Origin: Devosia sp.
GTDB lineage: Bacteria; Pseudomonadota; Alphaproteobacteria; Rhizobiales; Devosiaceae
Length of the DNA: 5,537 nucleotides
Direction of reading: 5' to 3'
NCBI GenBank assembly: GCA_028290245.1
Contig: JAQGKG010000334.1
Coordinates: forward strand, 1 to 5,537
Part shown: in pieces, positions 1 through 5,537 of the stretch
Layout: each line of letters opens with the position of its first letter
Numbering within the stretch: the first letter of the stretch is position 1
Notes under the pieces: generated by a model
The model's input: only the letters and a program-made list of their open reading frames with translations
The model's database searches: none
Told to the model about the DNA's origin: nothing
Program-made: the position numbers and the translations under genes

Positions 1-1
1 G

Positions 2-1405
2 AAGCTCAACGAGTTTTTCGGCCCGGACCAAGGTCCAGTCGGTATCGTGCTGCAGGGCGGCATGTACAACTCGGTGATCCGTGGCCTGCAACTGCTTGGC
101 CTCGCCGATAGCTACGGCGAAACGTCCATTCCCCTCTATGTGCTCAACGTCACCTATCCCTTGGTCGATGATGAACTGGCGGGCTTCTGCCAGGGCAAGA
201 GTGCTATCCTGATGGTCGAAGAAGGCCACCCAGATTACCTCGAACAGGCCGTCAATACCGCCCTGCGCCGCCGCGACATCCAGACCCGTGTCGCAGGTAA
301 GGATCGCCTGCCCATGGGCGGCGACTACACGGCTGCGGTGATGATGAGCGGCATTCAGTCGTTCCTCGCCGAATATGCGCCTCCCCTGCTGGGCAACCGT
401 CCGCCGTTGCCAAGTGCCGAGGGCGTTCTGGCCAGCGACGAGGTCAAAGCCTTGGCCGAAGTGGTGCCCGCCCGTCCCGCGGGCTTTTGCATCGGCTGCC
501 CCGAGCGCCCGATCTTTGCGGCCATGAAACTGGTCGAGAAGGAATTGGGAACGCACCACATCTCGGCCGATATCGGCTGCCACCTGTTTTCCATCCTGCC
601 ACCGTTCAATATCGGCGGCAGCACCATGGGTTATGGCCTCGGCCCCGCCTCCGCTTCGGCCTTCAATGTCGATGCCGACAAACGCCCCATCTCGGTCATG
701 GGTGACGGCGGCTTCTGGCACAACGGCCTGTCTTCCAGCGTCGGTAATGCCGTCTACAACAAGCATCCCGGCGTCATCATGATCGTCGACAACCACTATG
801 CAGCAGCGACCGGCGGTCAGGACATTCTATCTTCGCGGGCTAACAATCCGCTGCGCTCGACCAACAATTCCATAACCAAGGCAGTCAAGGGCATCGGCGC
901 CAATTGGGTACGCCAGATCGACCGCACCTACGATGTCGGCAAAATGCGCGACACGCTCAAGGCGGCCCTGACGTCGACCGACGAAGGCCCGAAAGTCATC
1001 GTCGCCTCGTCCGAATGCATGCTGAACAAGCAGCGCCGCGAAAAGCCGCTGTTCTCGAAGTCCGTCAAGGACGGCAAACGCATGGTGCGCGAGCGGTTTG
1101 GGGTCGACGAGGATACCTGCACCGGCGACCACGCCTGCATCCGCCTGTCGGGCTGCCCATCACTATCGCTCAAGCATCTCGATGATCCGCTGCGCGACGA
1201 TCCCGTCGTGGCTATTGATAACTCCTGCGTGGGTTGTGGCAATTGCGGCGAAGTCTCGGAAGCGGCCGTGCTGTGCCCTTCGTTCTATCGCGCCGACATC
1301 ATCTACAATCCGTCGCGTACTGACCGCTTCGTGGCTCGTGTCCGCTCTGCCGTGATCGGGTTCCTTCAGCAGCGTCGCCAGGTGCGCCGCGTGAGCTTTG
1401 TCTGA
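2..1405 (+). CDS. iorA: Indolepyruvate ferredoxin oxidoreductase, alpha subunit (5'-truncated)
   Basis: This is the TPP- and Fe-S-carrying subunit of a 2-oxoacid:ferredoxin oxidoreductase that decarboxylates aryl pyruvates to aryl-acetyl-CoA in the cytoplasm. The frame is open from base 2, so the real start lies outside the window; 467 residues are visible of about 700 usual for the family, and the N-terminal pyrimidine-binding domain is missing. Visible parts, numbered from base 2: a transketolase-C-like domain (about 1-125, with VEEGHPDYLEQ), the conserved Cys pair in FCIGCPERP (C163, C166), the IGC motif, and the TPP-binding domain with GDGGFWHNG (GDG at 234-236) ending in VDN (N264). A C-terminal ferredoxin-like domain carries C373, C379, C385-P and C409-x2-C412-x2-C415-x9-C425-P. 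The second motif can clearly bind a cluster; the first is irregular, although CTGDHACIRLSGCPS-type spacing is, from memory, usual in proteobacterial IorA. iorB follows directly. The call is firm; the exact aryl substrate is inferred from the family. Confidence 0.93.
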   Translation, partial: KLNEFFGPDQGPVGIVLQGGMYNSVIRGLQLLGLADSYGETSIPLYVLNVTYPLVDDELAGFCQGKSAILMVEEGHPDYLEQAVNTALRRRDIQTRVAGKDRLPMGGDYTAAVMMSGIQSFLAEYAPPLLGNRPPLPSAEGVLASDEVKALAEVVPARPAGFCIGCPERPIFAAMKLVEKELGTHHISADIGCHLFSILPPFNIGGSTMGYGLGPASASAFNVDADKRPISVMGDGGFWHNGLSSSVGNAVYNKHPGVIMIVDNHYAAATGGQDILSSRANNPLRSTNNSITKAVKGIGANWVRQIDRTYDVGKMRDTLKAALTSTDEGPKVIVASSECMLNKQRREKPLFSKSVKDGKRMVRERFGVDEDTCTGDHACIRLSGCPSLSLKHLDDPLRDDPVVAIDNSCVGCGNCGEVSEAAVLCPSFYRADIIYNPSRTDRFVARVRSAVIGFLQQRRQVRRVSFV

Positions 1406-1412
1406 AATAGCC

Positions 1413-2939
1413 ATGAACACTTATGAACGTCCGATAACATTGGCCATTCTGGCGATGGGCGGCCAGGGCGGCGGCGTCCTGGCTGACTGGGTCGTGTCGA
1501 TGGCTGAAGCCCAGGGCTGGGTGGCCCAGTCCACCTCCGTTCCAGGTGTAGCGCAGCGCACCGGCGCGACGATTTATTACGTCGAAATGTTCAACGCCAG
1601 CGAAGGACGGGCGCCAGTCCTTTCTCTTTCGCCGACCCCGGGCGATGTCGATATCGTACTGGCTGCAGAATTCATGGAAGCGGGTCGCTCCATGTTGCGC
1701 GGCCTCGTCACGCCGGACCGCACGACGCTCATCGCCTCGACCCACCGCTCCTATGCCGTGGGCGAAAAGGAAGTGCCCGGCGACGGCATCGGCGATCCGC
1801 AGGTTGTGGTCGCGGCCGCGGGAATTGCAGCCAAGCATACGATTGCCTTCGACATGCAGACCCTTGCCGAAAAGAACGGCAGTGTCATTTCTTCGGCACT
1901 GTTTGGTGCCCTCGCCGGCGCGAACGTGCTGCCTTTCGAGCGCGGTGCGTTCGAGGACGCAGTGCGCTCCGGCGGCAAGGGCGTCGAGGCCAGCTTGCGC
2001 GCTTTTGGTGCTGCCTATGAGCGCGCCCAAAGTGGCGCCACCGAGCCTGTTGTTCGGCGGGTCGAAAGCAAGATGGAAATGCCGCCGCGTGCGGTCGGCC
2101 AGAAACAGTTGGACGCTCTGCTTGAGCGGTTGCATACCAGCCTGCCCGGGAATTTGCGGCCGATGGCCTATGCTGGTCTCAGCAAAGTGGTCGACTGGCA
2201 GGACGCGGGCTACGGCGATGAGTATCTGGATCGGCTTGAAGCGCTACATGCGCTCGATGTAGAAGCCGGTGGCGCCGCCCACGGCTTCGCCTTTACCGAT
2301 ACGGCTTCCAAACACCTGGCCAACGCCATGGCCTATGATGACGTGGTGCGGGTGGCCGATCTCAAGACCCGCGCAAGCCGGTTCGAACGCGTCCGCAAAG
2401 AAGTCGGCGCCCGCGACGAGCAACTCGTCTACACCACTGAATACATGCATCCGCGCATGGAAGAAGTCGTGGGCAGCATGCCCAAGAACGTGGGCAATTG
2501 GCTGATCGCCAACAAGCGCCTGTATGACGGCATGGGCCGGTTCGTAAACAAGGGCCGCCGTGTACGCACCGGAACCGTGTTTTGGTTCATGGGGCTTTAC
2601 ATGGTCTCGGCACTCAAGCCGATGCGTCGCGGCATGCTGCGCCACAGCATCGAAATGGAGCATGTCGCCCATTGGCTCGACGTCGCCAAGGGTCAGTTGC
2701 CGTCCAATTATCCGCTCGCGGTGCAGGCGCTCGCGACCCGCCGGCTGGTCAAGGGCTACTCCGACACCCATAGCCGCGGCGAAGCCAAGTTCGATCGCGT
2801 TCTTTCGGCCGTGCCAATACTGGCAGGACGCACTGACGGCGGCGAGTGGCTCGCCCGGCTGGTGCAGGCGGCCCTGGCGGATGAGGCTGGCAGGGCGCTT
2901 GAAGGTGCGCTCGCCACAGTACGGAGCCTCAGCGACTAG
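1413..2939 (+). CDS. iorB: Indolepyruvate ferredoxin oxidoreductase, beta subunit, long form
   Basis: This is the partner subunit of IorA, of the pyruvate:ferredoxin oxidoreductase gamma-domain type. The N-terminal about 200 residues show the fold's signature GGQGGGVL (16-23) and the segment STSVPGVAQRTGAT (40-53). The remaining 300 or so residues match what I know as DUF6537, a C-terminal extension typical of proteobacterial long IorB proteins; the archaeal subunit is only about 200 residues. At 508 residues the length fits this long form. The protein has no cysteine, so all Fe-S clusters of the complex must sit on IorA. I chose ATG 1413, 7 bases after the iorA stop, giving MNTYERPITLAILAMGG. 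The frame also allows TTG at 1398, which would overlap iorA by 8 bases and add five residues. Neither start has a strong Shine-Dalgarno sequence, so translation is probably coupled to iorA. The role of the extension is unknown to me. Confidence 0.92.
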   Translation: MNTYERPITLAILAMGGQGGGVLADWVVSMAEAQGWVAQSTSVPGVAQRTGATIYYVEMFNASEGRAPVLSLSPTPGDVDIVLAAEFMEAGRSMLRGLVTPDRTTLIASTHRSYAVGEKEVPGDGIGDPQVVVAAAGIAAKHTIAFDMQTLAEKNGSVISSALFGALAGANVLPFERGAFEDAVRSGGKGVEASLRAFGAAYERAQSGATEPVVRRVESKMEMPPRAVGQKQLDALLERLHTSLPGNLRPMAYAGLSKVVDWQDAGYGDEYLDRLEALHALDVEAGGAAHGFAFTDTASKHLANAMAYDDVVRVADLKTRASRFERVRKEVGARDEQLVYTTEYMHPRMEEVVGSMPKNVGNWLIANKRLYDGMGRFVNKGRRVRTGTVFWFMGLYMVSALKPMRRGMLRHSIEMEHVAHWLDVAKGQLPSNYPLAVQALATRRLVKGYSDTHSRGEAKFDRVLSAVPILAGRTDGGEWLARLVQAALADEAGRALEGALATVRSLSD

Positions 2940-2944
2940 AACGG

Positions 2945-3475
2945 TCAGGCGGTGGGCACTTCGTCCGTCGCCGTCTCGCCTTCGAGACGCCGATGCATGT
3001 TGCGCAGCACCTTGTGCATGGTGTCGATGAAGCGATCGTATTCGTCAGCATCCACGCCCTCGAAGAGATCGGCGTATAAGTTGTAAAGCAGGGGCCAGGA
3101 CTCGGCGAAGGCCGCGCGGCCCAAGTCGGTGATGTAGAGTTCGCGGACCCGCATATCGTCGCTGCGCGACTGGCGCCGCACATAGCCCTGCCCTTCCAAC
3201 GCATCGAGCGTGCGGCTCATGGTGGATTGCTCGACCACGGCAAGATAGGCCAACTCGTTCACCGTCAGGCTTGGCGAAATGGTCAGGATCGACAGCGCGC
3301 GCATCTTGGCCGTCGTCATCCCATTGCTTTTGAGCACATCCTGGAGATGGGCATTGTAGCTGGCCGACAGGCGGTTGATCAGGTAGGGCGCGAACTGGTT
3401 GAGGCCGATCTCGCCCAGACTGGGCAAGCGCCCATCGCCGGTCTGACGCAACGAGCCGATAAAGTACTTCGCCAC
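2945..3475 (-). CDS. MarR-family transcriptional regulator
   Basis: This is a 176-residue cytoplasmic DNA-binding protein of the MarR winged-helix family, normally a dimer that represses nearby genes and releases DNA on binding a small, often aromatic, ligand. The N-terminal helices (about 22-50, LNQFAPYLINRLSASYNAHL) belong to the dimer interface. The helix-turn-helix is at about 69-101 (SLTVNELAYLAVVEQSTMSR followed by TLDALEGQGYVRR). The wing is about 104-122, with the typical DxR at D107-R109 and the ITDLGRAA ending. The C-terminal helices (about 126-163) complete the dimer domain. There is no cysteine, so thiol-based redox sensing like that of OhrR is excluded. The start is GTG at 3475, supported by AGAGG five bases upstream. 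It is the last gene of the minus-strand set, 37 bases after the FAD oxidoreductase stop, so the likely targets are its own operon and perhaps the convergent ior genes. The ligand cannot be told from the sequence. Confidence 0.92.
   Translation of the reverse strand: MAKYFIGSLRQTGDGRLPSLGEIGLNQFAPYLINRLSASYNAHLQDVLKSNGMTTAKMRALSILTISPSLTVNELAYLAVVEQSTMSRTLDALEGQGYVRRQSRSDDMRVRELYITDLGRAAFAESWPLLYNLYADLFEGVDADEYDRFIDTMHKVLRNMHRRLEGETATDEVPTA
2972..2989. terminator. Candidate hairpin at the convergent junction of iorB and the marR-family gene
   Basis: CGTCTCG-CCTT-CGAGACG is a perfect 7-base stem with a 4-base loop. It starts about 32 bases after the iorB stop and lies within the last 45 bases of the marR-family coding region, where it encodes part of RRLEGET. 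It could stabilise the 3' end of iorAB mRNA or help termination, and as a palindrome it forms on both strands. No T-run follows in either direction, so it does not meet the standard intrinsic terminator pattern; coding constraint or chance are alternatives. Confidence 0.25.
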
Positions 3476-3480
3476 CGGGA

Positions 3481-3485
3481 CCTCT
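3481..3485 (-). promoter_or_regulatory. Ribosome binding site of the marR-family gene
   Basis: On the minus strand the sequence AGAGG lies five bases before the GTG at 3475-3473. It is the best Shine-Dalgarno match in this gap and decides for a GTG start that gives a normal MarR N-terminus; the next in-frame Met is residue 53, too far inside the domain. Confidence 0.6.
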
Positions 3486-3496
3486 ATTGAATGAAG

Positions 3497-3520
3497 TGAG
3501 CTGGGCCGAGCCTTAGCTCA
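3497..3520. promoter_or_regulatory. Inverted repeat TGAGCT-N12-AGCTCA before the marR-family gene
   Basis: A perfect 6-base inverted repeat with a 12-base spacer overlaps the stop codon of the FAD oxidoreductase gene and ends about 20 bases upstream of the GTG of the marR-family gene. The spacer itself can pair weakly (GG with CC). It could be an operator half-site pair for the MarR protein or a small intercistronic mRNA hairpin. No T-run follows on the minus strand, so it is not a standard intrinsic terminator. A 6-base repeat can arise by chance, so the assignment is tentative. Confidence 0.25.
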
Positions 3521-5093
3521 GCGCCTTGCCGATTAGATAGCCCGAGCCGCCGCCCAGGCCGGGGCCAGGGTGGCTGGCCGCGCCGATGTGGTAGAGGCCG
3601 CGGACATGAGTAGTGTGGTTAACCGAGCTCTTCAAGGGTCGCCAGATGAAGAACTGGTCGATGCCGCAATAGCCGCCATACGGGTCGCCACCGACCAAAT
3701 TGACATTCATGCGCTCGAGATCGGCCGGCGAATAGCTCACTCTCTTGATGACCGCGGTGTCAAAATTGGCAATGTGCTGGCGCAGGATGGCGTCGATACG
3801 ATCGGCATAGGCTTCGCGGATTTCTTCGGTCCAACGCCCTTCGGCACCGTTGGCGATTTTGCCTGCAGCATCGCCCTTGATGTGACGTGGCGCTTCGGGA
3901 AGCTGCAACCACAAGATCGCTTGCCCGTCCGGCGCCCGGCTAGGGTCAAGCGCTGTTGGTTGGCCGACGCAGATGGTGGGGACAGCTGGCAGCAGGCCGC
4001 GTTCGGCCTCGTTTGAGGCGCGGGAAACACCATCCAGACCGGGCGTCAGGTGGATTAGCGCGACGTTTTCGAGACCCGGGGCAATCCACTGCGGCGCTTC
4101 GCGCAACGCGTAGTGGATCTGCATGTCGCCCTTGCCGTAGCGGAAATTGGCGACGCTTTCGGTGACTTCGGCTGGCTTTGGCTGGCCAGCTAGGAAGCGG
4201 TCGTAAAGCTGTCCTGGCGCAACCGATGCGATGACACCCTTGTTGGCCCGGATCACCGTCCCGTCGGTCAGCGTCACGCCTGACGCAGCGCCCTTCTCGT
4301 CCAGCGTTACCGAAGCAACATCGGCGCTGGTGCGAATTTGCCCGCCCTGTTCGGCTATCAATCCGGCAAATGCGTTGACCGCATTGACCGCGCCACCTTT
4401 GACGATGGGGGCTCCAGCCGCCTCCAGCGCAAAGCCGATGACCTTGAGCATCTGGCCAGAATAGGCACTTTCGGGGTTTAGCCCACAGTGCAGCACCCAT
4501 GGTGCAAACAACGCCCGGACGGCTTCGGAGCGATAGCGCGTCTCGAGATAGCCGCGAGCCGGGACCAAAGCCTCGCCAGCAAAATTGGCCAATCCTCGGG
4601 AGCCGCGCTTCCACAGTTCCTTACCGATCATGCGGAGCGTGTCGAGCGACCAAAGACGGCCGCCCAACAGACCAAAGACAAATCCCATATCGCCGCCGAA
4701 GCGATCCATCTCGCGCTGAAAGGCGGGGCCATCGGCAGCATCGGCAGCGGCAAAAGCCGCTAGGTTCCGCGCCCGATCGGTAGTGAGCACGAGGCTCGAA
4801 TTATCAGGTCGCACAACGGCTGTCGGGGCGTCGGTATGGCAAAATTCGAGACCGTGGCGCGCCAGATCGGGCGCCAGGGCCGCGTATGCAGGCGAGGTAA
4901 TAAACAGCACAAAGGTCGTCGCCATGATGTCATGGCGGAAACCTGGGACGGTCACTTCCTCGGTGCGCAGGCAGCCGCCCGCGACCGCCTCGCGCTCCAG
5001 GATCAAGACGCGATTGTTTTTCTTGCCCAGCATGGCGGCCGCGACCAGCGCATTGATGCCACTTCCAACGATGATGTAATCAGCGTCCGCCAT
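3513..5093 (-). CDS. FAD-dependent oxidoreductase, COG1233 phytoene desaturase/PYROXD2-like
   Basis: This is a 526-residue flavoprotein of the amine-oxidase/phytoene-desaturase superfamily; the substrate is unknown. The N-terminal Rossmann dinucleotide-binding motif is VGSGINALVAA (9-19), followed by the acidic residue that binds the ribose of FAD (E33 in LILERE) and AGGCLRTEE (about 38-46). The C-terminus carries the family's second FAD-binding block: GGDPYGGYCGIDQFFIWRP (about 468-486), then GLYHIGAASHPGPGLGGGSGYLIG (499-522). The full length and both FAD-binding ends are intact. There is no signal peptide or obvious membrane span, so it is probably cytosolic or loosely membrane-attached. 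Despite the family name there is no carotenoid gene nearby, and carotenoid synthesis is not a safe call; members of this group act on varied substrates. ATG 5093 lies 15 bases after the stop of the cyclase-like gene, with only a weak GGGAC as possible ribosome site, suggesting translational coupling. The family call is sure; the function is open. Confidence 0.9.
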   Translation of the reverse strand: MADADYIIVGSGINALVAAAMLGKKNNRVLILEREAVAGGCLRTEEVTVPGFRHDIMATTFVLFITSPAYAALAPDLARHGLEFCHTDAPTAVVRPDNSSLVLTTDRARNLAAFAAADAADGPAFQREMDRFGGDMGFVFGLLGGRLWSLDTLRMIGKELWKRGSRGLANFAGEALVPARGYLETRYRSEAVRALFAPWVLHCGLNPESAYSGQMLKVIGFALEAAGAPIVKGGAVNAVNAFAGLIAEQGGQIRTSADVASVTLDEKGAASGVTLTDGTVIRANKGVIASVAPGQLYDRFLAGQPKPAEVTESVANFRYGKGDMQIHYALREAPQWIAPGLENVALIHLTPGLDGVSRASNEAERGLLPAVPTICVGQPTALDPSRAPDGQAILWLQLPEAPRHIKGDAAGKIANGAEGRWTEEIREAYADRIDAILRQHIANFDTAVIKRVSYSPADLERMNVNLVGGDPYGGYCGIDQFFIWRPLKSSVNHTTHVRGLYHIGAASHPGPGLGGGSGYLIGKALS

Positions 5094-5108
5094 GTTGAGG
5101 TCCCGAAC

Positions 5109-5537
5109 TTAGCCGCGTGGCACGATAGCGAAGGCGCGGACCGGGCTGCCGGTGCCGCAGACGATCTTGAGAGGAGCGACCACCAGCATGGCGCCGGTTG
5201 CGGGCAACTTGTCGAGATTGGTCAGGCTGGCCAAGCCATAGCGGCCGGCGCCCAGCAGCAGGTTGTGTGCGGGGAAAGGTGGGCTGAACGTAGCAGCATT
5301 GCCGGCATCGGTGCCGACGCATTCACTGCCAAAGCCCAGCGCACCCTTTTCGACGAGATATTCGACGCAATCGACGCTCGGCCCCGGCGTATGCGAACCA
5401 GTTTCGTCGGCATTGAGGAAAGCTTCCGTGTTGGTATTGCGGTGATACCAGTCCGAGCGCAGTGCGACCCAGGTGCCCGGCTTGATCTCGCCGTGCTCGG
5501 CTTCCCACGCCTTGACGCGTTCCGCGGTCAGCAGGAA
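5109..5537 (-). CDS. Cyclase family protein (kynurenine formamidase/isatin hydrolase-like), C-terminal part
   Basis: Only the last 142 residues are in the window; the gene continues past the right edge, so the HxGTHxDxP-like metal-binding motif expected in the N-terminal half cannot be checked. The TAA stop is at 5109-5111. The visible part reads like the C-terminal half of the cyclase superfamily (Pfam Cyclase, PF04199): IKPGTWVALRSDW (18-30), PGPSVDCVEYLVEKGALGFGSECVGTDAG (51-79), FPAHNLLLG (88-96, with the conserved His at 91), NLDKLPATGAMLVVAPLKI (107-125) and the usual ending GTGSPVRAFAIVP (128-140). These are metal-dependent cytoplasmic hydrolases; characterised members open N-formylkynurenine or isatin, but many have unknown substrates. 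The stretch before NLDKLP reads YGLASLTNLDKLP, where I expect a Glu (IENLTNLD-like); here that position is Ala103. It is probably the first visible gene of an operon with the FAD oxidoreductase and the MarR regulator. The family call is firm; the specific enzyme is not identified. Confidence 0.88.
   Translation of the reverse strand, partial: FLLTAERVKAWEAEHGEIKPGTWVALRSDWYHRNTNTEAFLNADETGSHTPGPSVDCVEYLVEKGALGFGSECVGTDAGNAATFSPPFPAHNLLLGAGRYGLASLTNLDKLPATGAMLVVAPLKIVCGTGSPVRAFAIVPRG

Noticed and set aside
47..49. GTG at 47 as the start of the iorA coding region
   Set aside because: The frame is open back to base 2 with plausible protein sequence (KLNEFFGPDQGPVGIVLQGG), and the family needs about 250 more N-terminal residues. 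The gene is simply cut by the window edge.
1299..2135. Long minus-strand open frame of 278 codons opposite iorA/iorB
   Set aside because: It lies antisense to two firmly identified genes, its translation is rich in Arg, His and Gly with no recognisable domain, and such shadows are common in GC-rich coding DNA.
3570..4016. Plus-strand open frame of 148 codons within the FAD oxidoreductase gene
   Set aside because: It is fully antisense to a complete, well-conserved flavoprotein and shows no domain of its own.
4731..4748. Tandem repeat of ATCGGCAGC
   Set aside because: Two 9-base copies encode the Ala-Asp-Ala-Ala-Asp stretch of the FAD oxidoreductase; this is ordinary low-complexity coding sequence.
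3513..5093. Carotenoid biosynthesis enzyme (CrtI) for the FAD oxidoreductase
   Set aside because: The similarity is at superfamily level only; the C-terminal block fits the wider COG1233/PYROXD2 group and no crt genes are nearby.
3476..5105. Nine-base match GAGGTCCCG upstream of both the marR-family gene (minus strand, 3476-3484) and the FAD oxidoreductase gene (plus strand, 5097-5105)
   Set aside because: The copies are in opposite orientation relative to the genes, one overlaps the ribosome binding site of the marR-family gene, and many 9-base matches are expected by chance in a window of this size.

Overview
This GC-rich window is gene-dense bacterial chromosome-type sequence, with almost no non-coding DNA and no sign of mobile elements, RNA genes or CRISPR. 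It holds five protein-coding genes, two of them cut by the window edges. The compact layout, the GC-biased third codon positions and the type of two-subunit indolepyruvate oxidoreductase suggest a proteobacterium. An alphaproteobacterium of the Hyphomicrobiales (for example a Devosia-like or rhizobial lineage) is my best guess, but this is an impression and not a placement.

Plus strand, 2-2939: the 3' part of iorA (thiamine-diphosphate and iron-sulfur subunit of indolepyruvate ferredoxin oxidoreductase), followed with only a few bases between reading frames by the complete iorB, the long form with a C-terminal extension. Together they should form a 2-oxoacid:ferredoxin oxidoreductase. It would convert aryl pyruvates (indolepyruvate, phenylpyruvate and similar transamination products of aromatic amino acids) to aryl-acetyl-CoA, passing electrons to ferredoxin.

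Minus strand, 5537-2945 (reading right to left): the C-terminal 142 residues of a cyclase/kynurenine-formamidase-like hydrolase, then a COG1233-type FAD-dependent oxidoreductase (phytoene-desaturase/PYROXD2-like), then a MarR-family regulator. The gaps of 15 and 37 bases suggest one operon that ends with its own regulator. It runs head-on into iorAB: the stop codons of iorB and the marR gene are only 5 bases apart.

The two transcription units may serve related chemistry. Hydrolases of the cyclase superfamily include kynurenine formamidase and isatin hydrolase, and MarR proteins often regulate aromatic-compound catabolism, so an aromatic or indole degradation island is a reasonable hypothesis. 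Nothing in the sequence proves a shared pathway. I see no clearly new biological system. The points most worth a second look are an apparent loss of a conserved Glu in the cyclase-like protein, an inverted repeat just upstream of the marR gene, a perfect hairpin at the convergent junction, and the unassigned substrate of the hydrolase-oxidoreductase-regulator operon.
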